Assembly (NCBI GenBank): GCA_030043175.1
Contig: JASHYD010001025.1
Coordinates: forward strand, 1 to 10,327
Direction of reading: 5' to 3'
Length of the DNA stretch: 10,327 nt
Source of the DNA: Xanthobacteraceae bacterium
GTDB taxonomy: Bacteria; Pseudomonadota; Alphaproteobacteria; Rhizobiales; Xanthobacteraceae
The notes under the pieces are model-generated. The model saw nothing but the letters and a program-made list of their open reading frames with translations, made no database searches and was not told the DNA's origin. The position numbers and the translations under genes are program-made. Within the stretch, counting starts at the first letter, position 1. Each line of letters begins with the position of its first letter. Below, piece after piece: positions 7,101 through 10,327 of this stretch.

Positions 7101-7139
7101 ACAAAATAATAGCCCGGATGATTAATCCAGGCCTATTAC
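7101..7139 (-). terminator. Rho-independent terminator of the recombinase operon
   Basis: Read on the minus strand, AATAGGCCTGGAT pairs with ATCCGGGCTATT around TAATC, giving 12 pairs with one bulged G and one T:G pair. It is followed by ATTTTGTT and begins directly after the recombinase stop codon. Confidence 0.75.
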
Positions 7140-7140
7140 T

Positions 7141-7686
7141 TTATAGTAGCCGACCAATAGTAGTTGGATCAACATTATAGATCTTAGCGATGTCGGCCAA
7201 TGTCTCTCCATTATCTCTACGCTTGATAGCTTCTAGTTTCTGGTGATGAGTTAGTTTAGGCTTACGTCCAAACTTAATCCCATTGGCTTTAGCTTTAGTT
7301 CTTCCTTCGCTAGTTCGAGACTTAATCAAACGACGTTCAAACTCCGCCAATGCGCCTAGGATATCGAATAAGAGTTTGCCGTATGGATTAGTCGTATCGA
7401 GGCTAGGAGTATCTAAGACCTTAAAGTTTGCATTAGCTGTCTGGATAGCCTTTAGGATGTTCTGTAGATCATGGGTTGATCTAGCCAATCGATCTAGCTT
7501 TGTGATCAAGACGCAATCGCCAGTCTTCAGAGACTTAATAAGCTTGGCTAGCTGCGGTCTGTCCGATCTAGCTCCGCTCTCTTTCTCTGAGAACAGCTTG
7601 CTAGCTCCGGCGCTGCGCAGCCGGTCTATCTGTGCGTCCAGGGTCTGTCCATCTGTTGAGACACGAGCATATCCGTATGTGGTCAT
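7141..7686 (-). CDS. Serine recombinase (resolvase/invertase family)
   Basis: Catalyses site-specific DNA inversion, resolution or integration through a phosphoserine intermediate. The 181-aa product opens MTTYGYARVSTDGQTLDAQI with the nucleophile Ser10 next to Arg8. It contains the KLDRLARSTHDL motif (about residues 63-74) with the conserved arginines, the GALAEFERRLI segment of the long dimerisation helix, and a C-terminal helix-turn-helix (about 145-181, ADIAKIYNVDPTTIGRLL). Length and layout match the small resolvase/invertase (Pin, Tn3 resolvase) type, not large phage integrases, and all key residues are present, so it is probably active. AGGGGG precedes the start. Its ATG overlaps the stop of the 57-aa gene (ATGA), implying translational coupling. 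As the only recombinase in the AT-rich island, it is the candidate for moving or rearranging it; its target site is not identified. Confidence 0.95.
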   Translation of the reverse strand: MTTYGYARVSTDGQTLDAQIDRLRSAGASKLFSEKESGARSDRPQLAKLIKSLKTGDCVLITKLDRLARSTHDLQNILKAIQTANANFKVLDTPSLDTTNPYGKLLFDILGALAEFERRLIKSRTSEGRTKAKANGIKFGRKPKLTHHQKLEAIKRRDNGETLADIAKIYNVDPTTIGRLL

Positions 7687-7856
7687 TCATTGCCCCCTGC
7701 GTGAAAGTGCCATTCATCTGCCCATTTCCTGTACCTGTCTCCCCAGTTCCTGTAATACCCGGCTTGACGCGGGTACTTTTCTGCGAAGCGGTCAAAGGCC
7801 GCCGCGCGCTGTAGGCAAAAGTCTCGCTTTGCGCGGAGCGTCCTGGTTGCGCTCAT
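7683..7856 (-). CDS. Small hypothetical protein coupled to the serine recombinase, 57 aa
   Basis: The protein starts MSATRTLRAKRDFCLQRAAA and continues AFDRFAEKYPRQAGYYRNWG to a C-terminus ending HFHAGGNE. It is basic and rich in Arg, Tyr and Trp, with an apparent long helix (about 5-45) that could bind DNA or protein. I do not recognise a family. The start at 7856 is preferred over an upstream ATG at 7883 because GGAGGGG lies four bases before it. Its stop codon overlaps the recombinase start (ATGA), so both are translated from one message. A recombinase accessory factor (directionality or control) is a reasonable inference but is not shown by sequence. Confidence 0.55.
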   Translation of the reverse strand: MSATRTLRAKRDFCLQRAAAFDRFAEKYPRQAGYYRNWGDRYRKWADEWHFHAGGNE

Positions 7857-7869
7857 CTTTCCCCTCCAT

Positions 7870-7891
7870 TTTGCAGCTAACATTTGCAGCT
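7870..7891. repeat. Direct repeat upstream of the recombinase operon
   Basis: TTTGCAGCT occurs at 7870-7878 and again at 7883-7891, a 13-base period, in the longer similarity CATTTTGCAGCTAA / CATTTGCAGCTTAA. A partial third copy, TTTTGCAGG, lies at about 7941-7949. It sits just upstream of the 57-aa/recombinase operon, where recombinase or regulator binding subsites are often found. Confidence 0.4.
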
Positions 7892-7978
7892 TAATTCGCC
7901 AACGATATCAACGCAAGTAAAATGCTGCATAACTTACGAGTTTTGCAGGTACGTTCTTGGGTTGTTCCGGTGGGCCTT

Positions 7979-8061
7979 TAGGAAGCTTACAGAGACGGTT
8001 CGAGCCTGGGCGGTAGCCGAGGCTCGGTCGCTACCGATCGAACACACTACGGGGCTTCCTA
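7979..8061. repeat. Nested inverted repeat at the right edge of the island
   Basis: Three arm pairs nest inside each other: TAGGAAGC (7979-7986) with GCTTCCTA (8054-8061), GTTCGA (7998-8003) with TCGAAC (8038-8043), and CGGTAGC (8011-8017) with GCTACCG (8030-8036). The centre holds a further palindrome, CCGAG-g-CTCGG (8017-8027). All pairings are perfect. The element is about 83 bases long. I tested it as a tRNA in both orientations and it lacks a proper T arm and anticodon arm. It may be a recombination site, a structured RNA or a palindromic repeat. Confidence 0.6.
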
Positions 8062-8453
8062 GGCGGTCGATATCGGCCAGGAGAAGCTAGGCCAGGACGC
8101 CAGGGACTGGGGCAAAGAAAAACCCCGGCACAAGGCAGTGCTCCAATTGGTGCATGCGAACATGTAATTACGTAAGCAGTCGCCGGCATGACGGCCCGAG
8201 CAGCCAAGCGACGTCTGGTGCAGGTCCATCAAGAATCGCACCGTCGGCAAGCGCCGTGAGGACGGAAGGCAGTCGCCGGATATCGCTGCCGGGCCGAAAC
8301 GAGCGGCTGCGGCGACGCCTCGCCAGGTTGAGCTGCGGCGTCCGGCCGCCGCTCGCAGAGCTAGCGCTCGCAAGCTGTGCTCTCCTTCCGGCTCATAGAG
8401 CACCCACCAATCCCAACTTCCCGAACACCAGGTCGGACATTTCACGGCCATTG
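8062..8453. other. Stretch without a recognisable gene
   Basis: GC-rich sequence between the nested repeat and the SWIM remnant. Open frames on both strands give low-complexity, Arg/Ala/Ser-rich products with no family resemblance and no ribosome binding site. The part just before 8454 may be the eroded N-terminal half of the SWIM gene, but I cannot see conserved residues there. Confidence 0.4.
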
Positions 8454-8850
8454 CCACATCGCGGGCAACTGCACGATGGTCGCGTTGCGAATGCGAATTG
8501 CACGTGCCCCTATGATTGGGGCGGATATTGCAAGCATATTGTCGCCGTTCTGGTGAAATTCGCGGACGAGAAGACGCGCGTTATCGAACACAAGCCCATT
8601 TTGCTTTTGTAGGTTCGATCAGACGCGATTGATCGAGCTGCTGGAGAAGCGGGCGAGAGCGATCCGGCCCTCGTGGCTTGGATCGAGGCTGAGCTGGCAA
8701 CACGATTCCCGCGCCGCACAGCCCGACGGCCGGTCGGAGATGCACCCCAGTAGACCCCGCACCTATATGTGACCAGGCCCGCGCGCTGCTTGCTGCGCGC
8801 AATCGGCGGGGACGCCGCTGGGACGGCTATCAGTCGTCCGGCAACATTGA
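8454..8850 (+). pseudogene. Decayed SWIM zinc-finger protein gene
   Basis: The frame at 8460-8612 reads RVANANCTCPYDWGGYCKHI and continues VAVLVKFADEKTRVIEHKPI, holding the SWIM zinc motif CxC...CxH (Cys-Thr-Cys, then Cys-Lys-His). It stops at TAG 8610. Similarity then resumes in a second frame (FDQTRLIELLEKR), returns to the first frame (ESDPALVAWIEAELA) and moves again to a third stretch (VDPAPICDQARALLAARNRR to GYQSSGNIEE at about 8850). Intact SWIM proteins have these blocks in this order in one frame, so at least three frame changes are present. The N-terminal part and a start codon are not recognisable. SWIM domains bind DNA or protein, but this copy cannot be functional. Confidence 0.8.
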
Positions 8851-8891
8851 GGAGCGCCATTTGCGATCCTCCGAACGAGCCGGCGATCATC

Positions 8892-8984
8892 GCGCTCTAC
8901 GAAATCGTCTAACATACGGTTCTTTCCAGTGTCGAAGGCCACCGTTAGCTTCTTGCCATCGACAGAAGCAACTGTCCCGGACGT
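8892..8984 (-). pseudogene. Short helicase-tail-like fragment
   Basis: On the minus strand, directly after the stop of the Bug gene, a different frame reads TSGTVASVDGKKLTVAFDTG followed by KNRMLDDFVER. It resembles the FGxGTVxxVDGxKLTVxFxxxG...DSFVE tail found at the C-terminus of UvrD/PcrA-like helicases and some small rhizobial proteins. Only about 31 residues are present, with no upstream continuation, so it is a fragment. The assignment rests on a short motif. Confidence 0.4.
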
Positions 8985-8988
8985 GGCT

Positions 8989-9963
8989 TTACTCAGCTTT
9001 AATGTTAGCTGCCTGGATCACCTTGGCCCATTTATTCGCTTCATCAACAATAAGCCGCCCGAACGCATCGGGCGATAATGAAAGCGGGGCGTCGCCGAGC
9101 GTAACGATCGACTGCATCATGCGAGGATCGGCGAGCGTAAGACCGATTTGCCGGTTCAGCTCGTCGATGATAGCGCTAGGTGTGCCGCGCGGCGCCGCGA
9201 TCCCAACAAAAATGCTCGCCTCGTAGCTCGGCACGAATTCCGCCAACGCTGGAGTCTCCGGCAATGCCGCTAACCGCACGATCCCGGTGACAGCCAATGC
9301 TCGGAGGCGGCCCGCCCGGATGTACTCTAATGTCGCCGCCGGGGTGCCGAAATAAACCTCGATCTGGCCCGCAAGCAGGTCAATGACCGCGGGGCCGCCA
9401 CCACGATAGGGCACGTGCAGCATCTCGATGCCAGTCAGGCTTCTGAACAGTTCCCAGAACATATGTGGAGCGCTACCGACACCAGCCGAACCGACGGTCG
9501 CCTTGCGGGGATTGGCCTTGGCATAGGCAATCAGCTCGGGGACGGATTTCGGCGAAAATGATGGATTGACGACCAGTACGCCGGCGCTGCGTGAGATGGT
9601 CGCGACCGGGGCGACATCGTAAGCGAAATTATATTTGAGATTGTGATAGAGCGTCGCATTCCAGGCGTCCGCCGACGTGGTCAGGAGGAGCGAGTAGCCG
9701 TCTGGCGTCGCCCTCACGACGGATTCTGCGGCAATATTGCCGCCTGCGCCCGGCCGATTCTCAACGATGAACGGTTGGCCGAACCGCTGCGAGAGCGATT
9801 GCCCGATTAGACGCGCGTAGGTGTCGTTTATGCCGCCTGGCGGAAAGCCAGAGACGATGCGCACCGGTCGCACTGGATAGGTTTGCGCTGGCGCGACACG
9901 AGAGAAGGCCGGCGCGGCAAAGGCCCCGCCCAATTGCAGAAACCGGCGACGGACGAGTTTCAA
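8989..9963 (-). CDS. Tripartite tricarboxylate transporter (Bug/TctC) substrate-binding protein, Tat-exported
   Basis: Periplasmic solute receptor of the Bug family, which binds carboxylates and similar small molecules for TctAB-type transporters or as sensors. The 324-aa product opens MKLVRRRFLQLGGAFAAPAF; RRRFL is a twin-arginine motif and the mature protein probably starts after PAQT. Next comes the family pattern: FPPGGINDTYARLIGQSLSQ (about 40-59), NRPGAGGNIAAESVVRATPD (69-88), then PYRGGGPAVIDLLAGQIEVY (about 181-200), and the C-terminus KVIQAANIKAE. Length is normal and no lesion is seen, so it is intact. Start is a TTG at 9963-9961, supported by GGGAGG six bases upstream. No tctA/tctB membrane genes lie nearby, which is common for Bug genes, and the ligand cannot be told. 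It lies 85 bases downstream of a TPR gene on the same strand and may be co-transcribed. Confidence 0.94.
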   Translation of the reverse strand: MKLVRRRFLQLGGAFAAPAFSRVAPAQTYPVRPVRIVSGFPPGGINDTYARLIGQSLSQRFGQPFIVENRPGAGGNIAAESVVRATPDGYSLLLTTSADAWNATLYHNLKYNFAYDVAPVATISRSAGVLVVNPSFSPKSVPELIAYAKANPRKATVGSAGVGSAPHMFWELFRSLTGIEMLHVPYRGGGPAVIDLLAGQIEVYFGTPAATLEYIRAGRLRALAVTGIVRLAALPETPALAEFVPSYEASIFVGIAAPRGTPSAIIDELNRQIGLTLADPRMMQSIVTLGDAPLSLSPDAFGRLIVDEANKWAKVIQAANIKAE

Positions 9964-9969
9964 GTCGAT

Positions 9970-9975
9970 CCTCCC
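9970..9975 (-). promoter_or_regulatory. Ribosome binding site of the TTG-initiated Bug gene
   Basis: GGGAGG on the minus strand, six bases before the TTG codon, decides this unusual start; the twin-arginine signal begins immediately after it. Confidence 0.6.
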
Positions 9976-10048
9976 ATTCTGTGTACCGAACAGTAGTGCG
10001 CCGCACGCGCCGCGAGATCGGCTTCGACCAAAGGCGAGGACTAGGCGT

Positions 10049-10327
10049 TCACGGGGGACCGCCCCAATCCCGCAGCAGGCGGTGCGCCTCCTTTAGTTCC
10101 GGCACCTCCTCACCTGCATCCACGCTGACGATCGCCTCCAGAAGGAGGGACGATGCGATTTCAATCCGTCCCTGGGAGTATTGCAGCTTGGCCAGGGAGA
10201 TGGCGCATCGCAACTCCAACATTGCTGCGCCCTGCTGGCGCGCAAGCGCTATTGATTCATTAAAGCTAGCCTCCGCAGCCATGACATCACGGTCTCGACG
10301 CAAAATACACTCGCCCTCCAACCGATG
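10049..10327 (-). CDS. C-terminal end of a TPR-containing regulator (adenylate cyclase/ATPase-TPR type), 5' end outside window
   Basis: The 92 visible residues form TPR-like helical pairs: HRLEGECILRRDRDVMAAEA, FNESIALARQQGAAMLELRC, AISLAKLQYSQGRIEIASSL and a final ELKEAHRLLRDWGGPP. In rhizobia such ends (a column of elongated TPRs finishing with a PDLKEA..LL.. helix) close large proteins that combine a class III adenylate/guanylate cyclase or DNA-binding domain with an AAA ATPase and TPRs. The catalytic part is outside the window, so only the TPR nature is seen; the parent architecture is inferred. The frame stays open to the window edge. It lies upstream of, and in the same orientation as, the Bug gene. 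Confidence 0.75.
   Translation of the reverse strand, partial: HRLEGECILRRDRDVMAAEASFNESIALARQQGAAMLELRCAISLAKLQYSQGRIEIASSLLLEAIVSVDAGEEVPELKEAHRLLRDWGGPP

Larger units (their letters stand above)
3885..7900. mobile_element. AT-rich genomic island with TIR, HNH and serine recombinase genes
   Basis: From about 3885 the DNA becomes visibly richer in A/T, with many ATA, CTA, AGT and TTA codons that are rare in the flanks; GC-rich sequence returns after about 7900. Gene fragments lie on both sides: truncated acyl-CoA synthetase on the left, a SWIM-protein remnant further right. The island encodes its own site-specific serine recombinase near the right end, together with an HNH nuclease, a TIR gene and three small genes. 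No target-site duplication or terminal inverted repeats joining the two edges are recognisable, so the exact ends and transfer mechanism are not established. Confidence 0.6.

Noticed and set aside
7283..7894. 203-aa plus-strand open frame
   Set aside because: Antisense to the serine recombinase, which has all catalytic motifs in the minus frame.
7979..8061. tRNA candidate because of 7-bp outer arms and GGTTCGAGCC
   Set aside because: Neither strand gives a T arm adjacent to the acceptor stem or a proper anticodon arm.
8059..8457. 132-aa minus-strand open frame
   Set aside because: Low-complexity Ser/Ala/Arg/Trp-rich product with no ribosome binding site or recognisable motif.

Overview
The window looks like accessory DNA from an alphaproteobacterium of the Rhizobiales, most likely Bradyrhizobium or a close relative. 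This rests on three things: GC-rich flanking genes with rhizobial-style content, a Tat-exported Bug/TctC binding protein typical of that group, and a small MTKADEYR-type rhizobial ORF remnant. The taxon is an inference from protein style, not from a marker gene.

Left flank (1-3045): a partial gene on the minus strand encodes a protein of the 4,5-dihydroxyphthalate decarboxylase / periplasmic-binding-like family. It is divergent from a complete class I poly(3-hydroxyalkanoate) synthase gene, phaC, whose Cys-Asp-His triad is intact and whose N-terminus is unusually long. A strong 11-bp hairpin lies about 40 bases after the phaC stop.

Scar region (3046-3885): several gene fragments lie side by side. 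They are a frame-broken small rhizobial ORF (minus), the last ~30 codons of a Bug/TctC binding protein (plus), and the first ~100 codons of an acyl-CoA synthetase (plus) that stops abruptly at about 3880.

AT-rich island (about 3885-7900): composition and codon use change abruptly. The island carries a 63-aa protein, an HNH endonuclease on the opposite strand, a 100-aa protein, a TIR-domain gene broken by one stop codon and one frameshift, and a two-gene unit with a 57-aa protein coupled to a serine recombinase of the resolvase/invertase type. TIR plus HNH plus recombinase suggests a small, decayed defence-type island. Several island genes share the same start-site context, and two have a micro-ORF ending at their ribosome binding site.

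Right flank (7900-10327): a nested inverted repeat at 7979-8061 lies near the right edge of the island. It is followed by about 400 bases with no gene, a decayed SWIM zinc-finger gene, a short helicase-tail-like fragment, a complete Tat-exported Bug/TctC binding protein (minus) and the C-terminal end of a TPR protein (minus). The missing part of the acyl-CoA synthetase is not present on the right side, so the island did not simply insert into that gene. A deletion or rearrangement must have accompanied it.
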